Source: Amycolatopsis sp.
GTDB lineage: Bacteria > Actinomycetota > Actinomycetes > Mycobacteriales > Pseudonocardiaceae
DNA length: 64,000 nt
Assembly (NCBI RefSeq): GCF_025464955.1
Contig: NZ_JAODNM010000030.1
Span: forward strand, 186,001 to 250,000
Direction: 5' to 3'
Below the pieces are notes generated by a model, which worked only from the letters and a program-made list of their open reading frames with translations, did no database searches and was not told where the DNA came from. Both the position numbers and the translations under genes were made by a program. Numbering within the stretch: the first letter of the stretch is position 1; each line of letters begins with the position of its first letter. Below, piece by piece: positions 17,479-26,081 of the stretch.

Positions 17479-18066
17479 TCACGCGCTCAAGGCGCGCGGT
17501 GGCAGCGGCAGGGGAAGCGCGGGCAGACCGTCGATGCTGGCGTGGTTGGTCGACTTGCCTTCGCAGTACGCGGCGAACTCCTCGTCGGTCTTGCGGTCGA
17601 AGTAGTCGGAGTGCAGTGAACGCTCCTCGCGGTAGTCCATGAACGGCACCGCGAACCCGCACGTGTCGCTGATGAGTTCCGCGGTCACCACGATGATCGC
17701 CCGCAACCCCGGCGCGTCGGCGTCACCGAACCGGCTGATCAGCTCGGGGAACCGTGGATCGTCGCGGAACACCGGGATGCCGCGGCCGTGGATCCGGACG
17801 ATGTTCGGCGGACCGGTGAAGGCGCACCACATCACGGTGATCCGGCCGTTCTCCCGCAGATGCGCGATCGTCTCCGCGTGGCTCCCACCGAAGTCCAGGT
17901 AGGCGACGGTCCGTTCGTCGAGGACCGTGAGCGAACCCGAGCGGCCCTTCGGGGACACGTTGACGTGTCCGTCGTCGGCCAGGGGCGCGCTCGCCACGAA
18001 GAAGACCGGCTGCTCCTCGATGAACGTCCGCAGCCTGCCGTCGATCCGGTCATAGCTCTTTCCCAT
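17479..18066 (-). CDS. Pyridoxamine 5'-phosphate oxidase family protein
   Basis: A 195-residue split-barrel flavin-binding protein. VFFVASAPLADDGHVNVSPKG (about residues 20-40), YLDFGGSHAETIAHLRENGRITVMWCAFTGPPNIVRIHGRG and CGFAVPFMDYREERSLHSDYF are the hallmarks of this uncharacterised branch. It may bind FMN or F420. It converges on the LysR gene with a 14-base gap. The ATG at 18066 starts the conserved part. Confidence 0.85.
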   Translation of the reverse strand: MGKSYDRIDGRLRTFIEEQPVFFVASAPLADDGHVNVSPKGRSGSLTVLDERTVAYLDFGGSHAETIAHLRENGRITVMWCAFTGPPNIVRIHGRGIPVFRDDPRFPELISRFGDADAPGLRAIIVVTAELISDTCGFAVPFMDYREERSLHSDYFDRKTDEEFAAYCEGKSTNHASIDGLPALPLPLPPRALSA

Positions 18067-18139
18067 GGTTTCGAGTATGCCGCCTTCCGACTGTCGAAAA
18101 CCTGTTGCCGCCGGACCGGACGCCCCGCACGATAAGCCC

Positions 18140-18241
18140 ATGACCTCGACAAGCGCCCCGAAGTTGCTGACCACCGTCGCCGCCGCGCCGGTCCAGCAGC
18201 AGGTCGGCCCGGCGGGAAGGCCCTCTGTCGCGCTGTCATGA
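18140..18241 (+). CDS. Short open frame upstream of lysE-like gene, doubtful
   Basis: A 33-residue frame from ATG 18140 ends in TGA 18239-18241, which overlaps the ATG of the LysE-like gene as ATGA. The four-base overlap is what a coupled leader peptide would show, but the composition (rich in alanine, threonine and proline) matches nothing I know and there is no clear ribosome site. It may be chance. Confidence 0.2.
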   Translation: MTSTSAPKLLTTVAAAPVQQQVGPAGRPSVALS

Positions 18242-18864
18242 CCGCGGCGCTCGTCGCGGGCCTCGTAGCCGGCTACGGCATCGCGATGCCGGTCGGCGCG
18301 GTCGGGACGTACCTGGTGACGGTGTCCGCGAGAACGTCCCTCCGGGTGGGATTGGCCGCGTCTCTTGGCGTTGCGACTGCTGACGGCCTGTACGCGTTGG
18401 TTGCGGTTCTCGGCGGGACGGCACTCGCCGCGGTGATCACGCCCGTTGCGGGACCGCTGCGCGTGGTCTCAGCGCTGATGTTGATCGCGCTCGCCGTCCG
18501 AATCACCCTCAACGCCGTCCGAACCCACCGACGCGCCACCGCATCCGCGGTGCAGACGCCTCCGCCGGTCGACGGCACCCGGGCGTACGTGAGCCTGCTG
18601 GGGGTCACGTTGGTCAACCCGACGACTGTCGTCTACTTCGCCGCATTGGTGACGGGCGACCATTCGGCCGTGGCGGACTCAGTTGGCGCGCGGACGGTAT
18701 TCGTCCTTGCTGCATTCGGCGCTTCGGCCAGCTGGCAAGCTTTCCTCGCGGTCGGGGGTGCGGTACTCGGACGTGCGCTCGCCGGCCGGCGAGCCCGCCT
18801 GGTGACCGCGTTGGCTTCCGGTGTGGTGATCACTGTGCTGGCGGTGCGACTGCTGACAAGCTGA
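18238..18864 (+). CDS. LysE/RhtB family translocator
   Basis: A 208-residue inner-membrane protein with about six helices. The N-terminal AGLVAGYGIAMPVGAVGTYLV is the usual G-x-x-x-G-P-G region of LysE-type exporters (here G-x-A-M-P-V-G), and LLGVTLVNPTTVVYFAALV is the second conserved stretch with N-P. Family members export amino acids or related metabolites using the proton gradient. The substrate here is unknown. It converges on the MHS transporter with only three bases between stops. Confidence 0.86.
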   Translation: MTAALVAGLVAGYGIAMPVGAVGTYLVTVSARTSLRVGLAASLGVATADGLYALVAVLGGTALAAVITPVAGPLRVVSALMLIALAVRITLNAVRTHRRATASAVQTPPPVDGTRAYVSLLGVTLVNPTTVVYFAALVTGDHSAVADSVGARTVFVLAAFGASASWQAFLAVGGAVLGRALAGRRARLVTALASGVVITVLAVRLLTS

Positions 18865-18867
18865 GCT

Positions 18868-20217
18868 TCAGGCTTTGCGGAGATAGGTCGAGTCGCTGGT
18901 GATGTCCGAATGCGACCGGTCGGGCAGCAGCGCGACGCACAACACCGTCACCACAGCGGAAAGCACAATATAGATCGAAATCGAGTACGGCGTCCCGGTG
19001 GCGTGCAGCAGGTACGTCGCGAGCAGCGGCGCGGGCCCGCCGGCGAACACCGAGGCGAGCTGGTAACCGAGTCCGGCGCCGCCGTAGCGGAGGTGGGTCG
19101 GGAAGCTCTCGCTGATCAGCGCTGCCTGCGGCCCGTACTGCATGCCATGGGGGATCATGGAAACCACGATCATCAGGAAGATCACCGCCTGCCCGCTGTT
19201 GGTCAGCACGGCGAAGTACGGGAAGGCGATCAAGCCGGTCAGCACCGAACCGGTGAGATACACCCGTTTCCGGCCGAAGCGATCGGAGAGATGGGAGAAC
19301 CACGGGATGAACGCCAGCTCGAGCGCGGCTCCGACGAGCACGGCGTTGAGCACGAACGTCTTGCTGAAGTGGCGTTCCGCGACCACGTAGACCAGGACGT
19401 AGCTGGTGAAGAGGTAGAACGGCATCTGCTCGCTGAAGCGCAGCCCAGCGGAAAGCAGGATCTCCCGCCAGTGCCGCTTGATCACCTCGCCGACCGGGTT
19501 CGCCGACGTCTTCTTGTCGGCGACGACCTTCGCGAACATCGGGGTTTCCAGGATGCGCAACCGGATCACCAGTCCGACGCCGACCAGGATGAGGCTCGCG
19601 AGGAACGGCAGCCGCCAGCCCCATGACGCGAACGCCGCGTCGGACAGCGTCGCCGAAAGGAGGGTCATGCCCCCGGTGCCCAGCACCAGCCCGACGGGCA
19701 CACCGACCTGCGCGAAGCTGGCGAGAAGTCCGCGTTTGCGCTGGTCTCCCCATTCCATCGCGAGCAGAACGGATCCGCTCCATTCACCGCCGATCGCGAT
19801 GCCCTGGATCAGCCGCAGCGCGACCAGGATCAGCGGGGCCGCGACGCCGATCTGCGCGGTACCGGGCAGCACTCCGACGATCCCGGACGAGATACCCATC
19901 ATCAGCAGGGTGACGATGAGCGTCCTCTTGCGGCCGATCCGATCGCCCCAGTGGCCGAAGATCGCCGCGCCGACCGGGCGGGCGGCGAAGCCGACGGCGT
20001 ACGTGGCGAAGGACTGCATCGCGCCGGCGTAACCGCTGGACGCCGGGAAGAACAGGTGCGGGAAAATCAGGGCCGCGGCGGTGTTGTACAAGAAAAAGTC
20101 GTACCACTCGATGGTCGTCCCGATGGCCCCGGCCATGGCCGCCCGGCGAACCTGTTTACGCCGATCGCTGTCGTCGGTGGCCAGAGCCTTGCCGGCTTCT
20201 TCGCTGTCGAGTGTCAC
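18868..20217 (-). CDS. MHS-family MFS transporter (metabolite:proton symporter)
   Basis: A 449-residue 12-helix transporter. The N-terminal AGAIGTTIEWYDFFLYNTAAALIFPHLFFP and FGHWGDRIGRKRTLI are diagnostic of the metabolite:H+ symporter family (ShiA, KgtP, ProP relatives). LIQGIAIGGEWSGSVLLAMEW and the second-half SDRFGRKRVYLTGS motif also fit. Such proteins import carboxylates, osmolytes or shikimate. The start is a GTG at 20217, with GGAGG upstream on the coding strand. The specific substrate cannot be told. Confidence 0.92.
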   Translation of the reverse strand: MTLDSEEAGKALATDDSDRRKQVRRAAMAGAIGTTIEWYDFFLYNTAAALIFPHLFFPASSGYAGAMQSFATYAVGFAARPVGAAIFGHWGDRIGRKRTLIVTLLMMGISSGIVGVLPGTAQIGVAAPLILVALRLIQGIAIGGEWSGSVLLAMEWGDQRKRGLLASFAQVGVPVGLVLGTGGMTLLSATLSDAAFASWGWRLPFLASLILVGVGLVIRLRILETPMFAKVVADKKTSANPVGEVIKRHWREILLSAGLRFSEQMPFYLFTSYVLVYVVAERHFSKTFVLNAVLVGAALELAFIPWFSHLSDRFGRKRVYLTGSVLTGLIAFPYFAVLTNSGQAVIFLMIVVSMIPHGMQYGPQAALISESFPTHLRYGGAGLGYQLASVFAGGPAPLLATYLLHATGTPYSISIYIVLSAVVTVLCVALLPDRSHSDITSDSTYLRKA

Positions 20218-20329
20218 GCTGACCGCCTCCTGTGACCGGCATCACCGGTGGGTGCACACCCTCTCACGAGGGACCCGGTGGTTGTCCAGACCAGAAGATC
20301 GAATGGCTCAGTTTGGTGGCGGAGCCCCC

Positions 20330-21094
20330 TCAGGGCGTGACGACGGGGGCGAGCACGGGACGTTTGGCCGGGATCGTGTCGCCAGAGGACTCCCCGCGCA
20401 GGCGGCGCTGGACCCACGGCAGCGCGTATTCCTTGGCCCACTGCAGGTTCTCGCGCCGCTGAGCACGCGGATCGACGTACTCGCGGACGCCGAGCGCGGC
20501 CGGCACCAGCGTGTGGGGCTCGCCCAGGGCGTCGAGGAGGGCGATCGCGATCTCCGTGTGGCCGAACGCGTTGAGGTGCAGGCGGTCGGGGGCCCACCGG
20601 CGGCGGTCGCGCAGCTGCCGCATAGCCCACATGTCCACCAGAACGGTGTTGTGCCGGGCCGAGAGGAGCCGGATGTGCTCGTTGTAGATGGCGACGCGGC
20701 CACGCATCTTGCGGAACAGGGCGTCTTCGACGCCGTCCACACCGGTGAACAGGACCACCTTCGCCCCGGACTCGACGAACCGGCGGACCGCTTTGTCCAG
20801 CTCGTCGATGAGCGCGTCGATGTCGACCTTGGGCCGCATCAGGTCGTTGCCGCCCGCGTACAGGGTCACGAGGTCGGGGCGCATGTCCAGACCAGCGTCC
20901 AACTGCTCGCTGAGCACCTGGGCGAGCAGCTTGCCGCGCACGGCGAGGTTCGCGTACTGGAACTCGAGATTCCCGATGGCCAGCTGCTCAGCCGTCCGAT
21001 CGGCCCAGCCGCGCACGCCGTTGGGGTAGGAGTCGTCGTCATCCCCGACGCCCTCGGTGAAGGAGTCGCCGAGGCAGACTAAGCGCTTGCTCAT
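20330..21094 (-). CDS. SGNH/GDSL hydrolase
   Basis: A 254-residue esterase-like protein. Block I is LVCLGDSFTEGVGD (nucleophile serine in GDS), block II has the glycine in ANLAVRGKLL, block III is LYAGGNDLMRP (G-x-N-D) and block V DRLHLNAFGH (D-x-x-H). All four catalytic blocks are present and the protein has no signal peptide. It could deacylate a sugar, lipid or peptide; the substrate is unknown. It shares strand with the upstream-lying MHS transporter's gene order, but a 112-base gap separates the MHS start from this gene's stop, so they probably have separate promoters. Confidence 0.88.
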   Translation of the reverse strand: MSKRLVCLGDSFTEGVGDDDDSYPNGVRGWADRTAEQLAIGNLEFQYANLAVRGKLLAQVLSEQLDAGLDMRPDLVTLYAGGNDLMRPKVDIDALIDELDKAVRRFVESGAKVVLFTGVDGVEDALFRKMRGRVAIYNEHIRLLSARHNTVLVDMWAMRQLRDRRRWAPDRLHLNAFGHTEIAIALLDALGEPHTLVPAALGVREYVDPRAQRRENLQWAKEYALPWVQRRLRGESSGDTIPAKRPVLAPVVTP

Positions 21095-21189
21095 GTCCGG
21101 ATCGTATCCCAGCCGCGTTCGTCGTCCGTCGAGCCAGTCGGCGTGATCACTTCACACCGGTGGCACCGGGTCATACTGAATGCCGCGGC

Positions 21190-21450
21190 GCACTTCACGC
21201 TCCAGTCCACGAGCGTATCCGGCCGATAGCGCTGGACGTCACCGACGCTGCGCAGCTGGCAGCGGCAGCGGCAGCGAAGGACATCGGACCGCTCAGCGGC
21301 TTGATCAACAACGCTGGAGTCACCTTTTCCGGCCCCATAGAACACCTGCCTCTCGACCGCCTGCGCGAACAACTGGAGATCAACGTTGTCGGGGTGCCAG
21401 CCGTATCCCAGGCGTTCCTGCCCGCGATCCGGGCTGGCCACGGCGCTCGT
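21190..21450 (+). pseudogene. Fragment of a short-chain dehydrogenase
   Basis: In the frame of 21160 the translation reads IRPIALDVTDAAQLAA, then GPLSGLINNAGVTFSGPIE, then EINVVGVPAVSQAFLPAI. This is the middle of an SDR enzyme, with the N-N-A-G motif. The N-terminal T-G-x3-G-x-G cofactor motif is missing, as are the Y-x3-K catalytic pair and everything after it. The fragment runs into the end of the EamA gene on the opposite strand. It is a decayed remnant, probably cut by a deletion. Confidence 0.65.
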
Positions 21451-21466
21451 CGGACTGACGCCGAAC

Positions 21467-22402
21467 TCACTCCGCAGGCGGTCGGCCGAACCGGGCGCGG
21501 ACGGCGATCCCGGCGCACGCGATCACCGCGATACCGCCGAGCACCGTGGGCCAGGTGAGCTGTTCGCGCAGGAACAACGCCGCCCAGGCGATCCCCAGCA
21601 CGGGCTGGACCAGCTGTACCTGGCTGACCCGCACCATCGGCCCGATGGCGAGTCCGCGGTACCAGGCGAAGAAGCCGAGGAACATGCTCACCACGCCCAG
21701 GTAGGCGAACGCGGCCCACTGGATCGGGGTGCCGCTCACGGGATGCTGAGCCAACGCCACGACCAGCAGGGCGATCATCAGCGGCGCGGCGAGCACGAGC
21801 GCCCAGGACACGGTCTGCCAGGCGCCGAGTTCGCGTGCGAGGAGCCCTCCTTCGGCGTAGCCGATGGCGGCCGCGACCACGGCGCCGATCAGCAGTAGGT
21901 CGGCCCGGTGCAGGCCGGTGAACCCGCCGCCCTGCACCGCGGCGAACCCGACGGCGGCGACCACGCCCGCAGCGGCCATGACCCAGAACGAGGCGCGGGG
22001 TCGTTCGCGGCCACGGACCACGGCCGTCACGGCGGTCGCGGCGGGCAGGATCGCGATCACGACGGCGCTGTGGCCGGCGGGCACGGTGGTCAGGGCGTAC
22101 GAGGTCAGCACCGGGAAGCCGACGACCACGCCACCGGCGACGATCGCCAGACGTCCCCACTGGGACGCGCGGGGCAGGCGCTGCCTCGTGATCGTCAGCG
22201 CCGCGGCGGCGAGCAGTCCGGCGATGATGGCGCGGCCGGACCCGATGAACAGCGGCGACATCGTGCCGGTCTCGACGGCGATCCGGGTGAACGGGACGGT
22301 GAAGGAGAACGCCGCGACCCCGAGCAGACCCCACCGGAGTCCGGCCCGGGAGGGGGATAGCACAGCGGGCGCTGGGCGAGTAGCGCTACTATTCAGTGTC
22401 AT
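21467..22402 (-). CDS. EamA/DMT family transporter
   Basis: A 311-residue membrane protein with ten predicted helices in two EamA repeats (GLRWGLLGVAAFSFTVPFTRIA... and LLLIGAVVAAAIGYAEGGLLARELGAW...). The second repeat ends in RVSQVQLVQPVLGIAWAALFLREQLTWPTVLGG, a strong family signature. These are drug/metabolite exporters, often for amino acids. The ATG at 22402 overlaps the ATG of the divergent MocR gene in the tetramer CATG. No ribosome site is seen, and TATCGT lies five bases upstream, so the message is probably leaderless. The neighbouring PLP-binding regulator likely controls it. Confidence 0.9.
   Translation of the reverse strand: MTLNSSATRPAPAVLSPSRAGLRWGLLGVAAFSFTVPFTRIAVETGTMSPLFIGSGRAIIAGLLAAAALTITRQRLPRASQWGRLAIVAGGVVVGFPVLTSYALTTVPAGHSAVVIAILPAATAVTAVVRGRERPRASFWVMAAAGVVAAVGFAAVQGGGFTGLHRADLLLIGAVVAAAIGYAEGGLLARELGAWQTVSWALVLAAPLMIALLVVALAQHPVSGTPIQWAAFAYLGVVSMFLGFFAWYRGLAIGPMVRVSQVQLVQPVLGIAWAALFLREQLTWPTVLGGIAVIACAGIAVRARFGRPPAE
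22379..22390. promoter_or_regulatory. 12-bp palindrome at the MocR/EamA divergent start
   Basis: AGTAGCGCTACT is a perfect palindrome that ends 10 bases before the MocR ATG. TACTAT at 22386-22391 overlaps it and is placed as a -10 box for a leaderless MocR message. The dyad is therefore well positioned for autoregulation. Confidence 0.45.
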
Positions 22403-23816
22403 GTCGGACGATAGCAGTTCGCGGATAGTTTCGGGACTTCGCGAGTGGCTCGCGACGGCCCCGCCGGGTGCGCGGCTGCCCTCGACCAGGGCGCTGGTGT
22501 CGCGGTACGGGGCGAGTCCGGTCACGGTGCAGAAGGCGCTGCGGACGTTGACCGCGCAGGGCATGGTCGAGAGCCGTCCCGGCGTGGGCACCTTCGTGCG
22601 TGCGATCCGTGTCGCCCGCCCGAACGACTACGGCTGGCAGACCGCCGCGCTCGGAACGCCGGACAACCGCACGGCACAGCTGTCCACGCCGCTGCGGACC
22701 GCCTCGAACGACGTGATCGCGTTGCACTCGGGCTACCCGGACCGCGAGTTGCTGCCCGAGCGCCTGGTCAGGGCCGCGTTCACCCGTGCCGCCCGCAGCG
22801 ACGCGGTCGTCAACCGGCCCCCGGCCGCGGGCCTGCCGGAACTCCAGGCGTGGTTCGCGAACGAACTCGGCACCGCCGCACCGGTCGGCGTCACGCCGCC
22901 CGCGCCCAGCGACGTGCTCATCCTGCCGGGCAGCCAGAGCGGACTGAGCAGTATGTTCCGCGTGCTGGTCGGCGCTGGTCGGCCGCTGCTGGTGGAGTCA
23001 CCCACCTACTGGGGTGCCATCCACGCCGCCATGCAGGCAGGCGTGCAGATCGTGCCCGTGCCCAGCGGCACGCACGGACCGGACCCCGAAGAGCTGGCCC
23101 GCGCGTTCGGCCGGACCGGCGCCCGAGCCTTCTATGCCCAGCCGAACTTCGCCAACCCCAGCGGCGCGCTGTGGTCACCCGGTCTGGCCGACCAGGTACT
23201 GGACATCGTGCGCCACCACGGCGCGTTCCTGATCGAGGACGACTGGGCGCACGACTTCGGGATCACCGCCGACCCGACGCCCATCGCCGCTCGCGACGAC
23301 AGCGGCCACGTCGTGTACCTGCGGTCACTGACGAAGAACGTCTCCCCGGCGGTGCGCATCGCGGGGATCATCGCGCGTGGCCCGGCCCGTGAACGCATCC
23401 TGGCCGACCTTCACGTCGTGTCCATGTACGTCAGCGGCCTGCTGCAAGCCGTCGCGCTCGACGTGGTCACGCAGCCCGCGTGGCGCACTCATCTGCGCAG
23501 CCTCCGTCACCAGTTGGCTGCGCGTCGGGACCTGCTCGCCGAGGCACTGCTCGAGCACGTCCCTACCGCGCACCTTGAGGGGCTGCCCCAGGGCGGGCTC
23601 AACCTGTGGGTCCGGCTCCCCGACAGCACCGACCTGTCACGGCTCGTCCGGGACTGCGAAACGGCCGGGGTGCTCGTCGCGCCGGGCCACGAGTGGTTTC
23701 CCGCCGAACCCCCCGCTTCGTACCTGCGGCTCAACTACTCCGGTCCGAACCCCGGCGCGTTTCCCGACGGCGCCCGCCGGATCGGCGAGGCACTGGCCCG
23801 CAACAACCAGCCGTGA
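22401..23816 (+). CDS. MocR-type regulator (GntR HTH fused to PLP aminotransferase domain)
   Basis: A 471-residue protein. The first 75 residues are a GntR winged helix (GARLPSTRALVSRYGASPVTVQKALRTLTAQGMVESRPGVGTFV). A class-I aminotransferase-like domain follows, with SGYPDRELLP, LILPGSQSGLSSMFRVLV, FYAQPNFANPSG (N-P), EDDWAHDF (aspartate for the PLP ring nitrogen) and SLTKNVSPAVRIAG, where the lysine should bind PLP. MocR proteins sense an amine or amino acid through PLP and control vitamin B6, GABA or exporter genes. The divergent EamA exporter, whose start codon overlaps this one, is the probable target. Confidence 0.93.
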   Translation: MSDDSSSRIVSGLREWLATAPPGARLPSTRALVSRYGASPVTVQKALRTLTAQGMVESRPGVGTFVRAIRVARPNDYGWQTAALGTPDNRTAQLSTPLRTASNDVIALHSGYPDRELLPERLVRAAFTRAARSDAVVNRPPAAGLPELQAWFANELGTAAPVGVTPPAPSDVLILPGSQSGLSSMFRVLVGAGRPLLVESPTYWGAIHAAMQAGVQIVPVPSGTHGPDPEELARAFGRTGARAFYAQPNFANPSGALWSPGLADQVLDIVRHHGAFLIEDDWAHDFGITADPTPIAARDDSGHVVYLRSLTKNVSPAVRIAGIIARGPARERILADLHVVSMYVSGLLQAVALDVVTQPAWRTHLRSLRHQLAARRDLLAEALLEHVPTAHLEGLPQGGLNLWVRLPDSTDLSRLVRDCETAGVLVAPGHEWFPAEPPASYLRLNYSGPNPGAFPDGARRIGEALARNNQP

Positions 23817-23820
23817 GACG

Positions 23821-25797
23821 TCACGCCGGATACTCGAAGGTGCGGGTGATCAGGTGGTTGGGGGTGACGTACTCCTCGCGCAGGATGCGGTCGTCGGCAC
23901 CGACGAACAGCCGGACCACCTGTCCCTGGGGGAAGCCGAACCCGAGCTCCGTACCTGACTCGGTGGTGGCGAGCACAACGGGCGTGATGCCGCCGTTGCC
24001 GTAGGGCTCGGTGGCGAGGAACTCCGTGCCACTGAGCGGAAGCACCGACTCCGCGCCGGGGTAGCCGTCGTAATCGCTGGTGACAGCCTCGTGCACGACG
24101 ATGCGCGCCGCCGCGTGCATCGCGGTGAGCACCTGGGCCAGTACGGCGGGGTCGGCGCGGGAGGGCCACGGGATGTCCAGGTCGACGTCGCCTCCATGCC
24201 AGGGTGGCGCGGCGATACTCAGCCGGACGTCGTTGATCCCGGCGGCCCAGTCGACGGGCGTGGTGAAGCAGCCCGCGCCGCAGCCCCGCAGCGTCAGCGC
24301 GCGCTGGCTTGCCGCGTTGGCGGTGACGCTTGCCGCCAGCTGGTAGGGCGGTGCGGTGCCGGCGGTCGGGGTGTCGGCGTTGTCGGTACCGAGGTCGTCG
24401 CGGTCGGGTGTGCTCATCCGGACGACGAGCCGGCCGCTGCTGGCGGTGGCGATAACCGTTACCTGTCCGGCCAGCGTGCCCGCGGGAACGACCACGCCGG
24501 TCACCGGCGGTGGCGCGGCGAGGTCGTTGCTGACCGGTCGCGCCGGCGCCACCGACACGAGCACCGACGTCACGACGAGCACCCCGGTCAGGATGGCGAC
24601 TTCGCCGCGCGCGCTCCGGCCGAGCGGGTGCACTGTGCGGTTCCGGCGGGAACGGCCCAGCCTTCGCCTGCCCGCCGCGGCGAGCACGATGACGGCGGCG
24701 ACCAAGACGATCTTGACGAGTAGCACCAGGCCGTAGAAGGTGTCGACCAGCGACACCAGCGATGGAAGCACGATGAGTGCTTCCGCGGTGCCGGTCGCGA
24801 CCACGAGCGCCAGCAGGACCAGGGCGAGGCGGGCGTAGTCGTAGACCAGCAAACGGGTCCACCCCGCCCGGCTCCGCCACGTCAGTGCCACCCGCAGCAC
24901 CTGGACCAGGGCGCCGACCCACACCCCGGCGGCGAGCAGGTGCACGATCGTCAGGGCGGTGCCGAGGACGGGGGAGTCCGCATGCGGGTGTGCCCGCATG
25001 CCTTCCGCGACCACGACCGCGAGCAGTGGAACGCTCGCGACACCGGTGATCCGGGGGAGGGTGCGAGCGACGATGGCCAGTACGGCGGCCAGGGCGAACC
25101 CGGCGACTTCGACGAGCAGCACGAGACCGGCCGGAGACGCTGTCAGCGCGAGACCGCGCTGGTTGAGGGCGAGACCGATCGCGGCGAGTGTCCCCAGGGT
25201 GGCGCCTGCCAGTAGTAATGGTCGTGGGGGCAGCGGCTCGGTGTCGTCGGTGCTGGCTTCGCGCGCGACGCGGCGGGCCAGGACGTCGCCGGCGAGCCCG
25301 CCCAGTGCGAGGAACAGTCCGGAGAACAGAGCCCAGCGCAGGACGATCACCAGTGGTGAGTCGATCGCGTCGCCGGAGACCACGCCGCCGGCCGGGATGG
25401 GGGCAGCGGTGCCGACGGCGAACGTGCTGATGCCGGAGACGAGGTCGCCGTCCTCGGCGGTGACCTCCCAGTGCAGGCGGTAGCCGCCGTCGGCAAGATG
25501 CCCCGACACCGGCGCGGACAAGCGCCGCCCGCCCAGTGACAGTCCGGCGCGTCCCAGAGCGGGTTGCGGGCCGGTGGCACCGGTGAGGATCAGCGGTGTG
25601 GCGGTGATGCTGACGGGTTCGTCGAAGTCCAGGGTGAGCTCGGTGGGCGCGGTCGGAACCGCATAGCCGGCCGGGGGTGTGCTGCCCAGCAGCGTGGCGT
25701 GCGCCGACGCCGCAGGGCCGGGCAGCAGCAGCCAGAGCGCAGCCGCGACAACCGAGACCGCCACGATCCGATGCCCGAGCCGGTTGGTGCGCCTCAT
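23821..25797 (-). CDS. Copper resistance CopC-CopD fusion protein
   Basis: A 658-residue membrane protein. A signal peptide is followed by a CopC domain beginning at the mature N-terminal histidine (AHATLLGSTPPAGYAV, a Cu(II) ligand; also HWEVTAEDGDLVSGISTFAV). A CopD domain of eight or more helices follows (RWALFSGLFLALGGLAGDVLARR... VHLLAAGVWVGALVQVL). A C-terminal extracytoplasmic region of about 240 residues follows the last helix, with VTVIATASSGRLVVRM and a late FATEPYGNGG-like strand. This is the YcnJ-like architecture, thought to import or hold copper. Its ATG overlaps the stop of the glutaredoxin-like gene as ATGA. It is the last gene of an operon led from 27855. Confidence 0.9.
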   Translation of the reverse strand: MRRTNRLGHRIVAVSVVAAALWLLLPGPAASAHATLLGSTPPAGYAVPTAPTELTLDFDEPVSITATPLILTGATGPQPALGRAGLSLGGRRLSAPVSGHLADGGYRLHWEVTAEDGDLVSGISTFAVGTAAPIPAGGVVSGDAIDSPLVIVLRWALFSGLFLALGGLAGDVLARRVAREASTDDTEPLPPRPLLLAGATLGTLAAIGLALNQRGLALTASPAGLVLLVEVAGFALAAVLAIVARTLPRITGVASVPLLAVVVAEGMRAHPHADSPVLGTALTIVHLLAAGVWVGALVQVLRVALTWRSRAGWTRLLVYDYARLALVLLALVVATGTAEALIVLPSLVSLVDTFYGLVLLVKIVLVAAVIVLAAAGRRRLGRSRRNRTVHPLGRSARGEVAILTGVLVVTSVLVSVAPARPVSNDLAAPPPVTGVVVPAGTLAGQVTVIATASSGRLVVRMSTPDRDDLGTDNADTPTAGTAPPYQLAASVTANAASQRALTLRGCGAGCFTTPVDWAAGINDVRLSIAAPPWHGGDVDLDIPWPSRADPAVLAQVLTAMHAAARIVVHEAVTSDYDGYPGAESVLPLSGTEFLATEPYGNGGITPVVLATTESGTELGFGFPQGQVVRLFVGADDRILREEYVTPNHLITRTFEYPA

Positions 25798-26081
25798 GGT
25801 CTGCGATCGTGCTGCGTCGTAACGGTTTCCAGGGCTCGACGGAGTTTGCGTTCCGACAGCCGTCCGAACGAGAACGGTCTGCCGTCCACGAGCACACCCG
25901 GCGCGAACAGGACCCCCGCTTGCGTCGCGAGGCGCCGGCCTTCGGCGCCGGCCAGGTCGATTTCGTTGACCTGCAGGCGATAGTGCGTGCCGAGACGGTC
26001 GAGGACGGTCTTGGCATGGTCGCAGAACCCGCAGTCGGGCTGAGTGAGCAGGGTGATCACCACAAGCGGCGGTTCGGTCAC
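25794..26081 (-). CDS. Glutaredoxin-like small thioredoxin-fold protein
   Basis: A 95-residue thioredoxin-fold protein. The redox motif is C-G-F-C in ITLLTQPDCGFCDHAKTVLDRL, the cis-proline region is in LFAPGVLVDGRPFSFGRLSERKL. It belongs to the glutaredoxin-like group, probably cytoplasmic since no signal is present. The GTG start at 26081 overlaps the redoxin stop by four bases, and its own stop overlaps the copCD start by four bases, so it is tightly coupled in the operon. A role in reducing or delivering a copper-site thiol is an inference from context. Confidence 0.8.
   Translation of the reverse strand: MTEPPLVVITLLTQPDCGFCDHAKTVLDRLGTHYRLQVNEIDLAGAEGRRLATQAGVLFAPGVLVDGRPFSFGRLSERKLRRALETVTTQHDRRP

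Noticed and set aside
24091..24736. Plus-strand frames inside copCD
   Set aside because: They are antisense to the CopC-CopD fusion, whose signal peptide, CopC core and helices are convincing.
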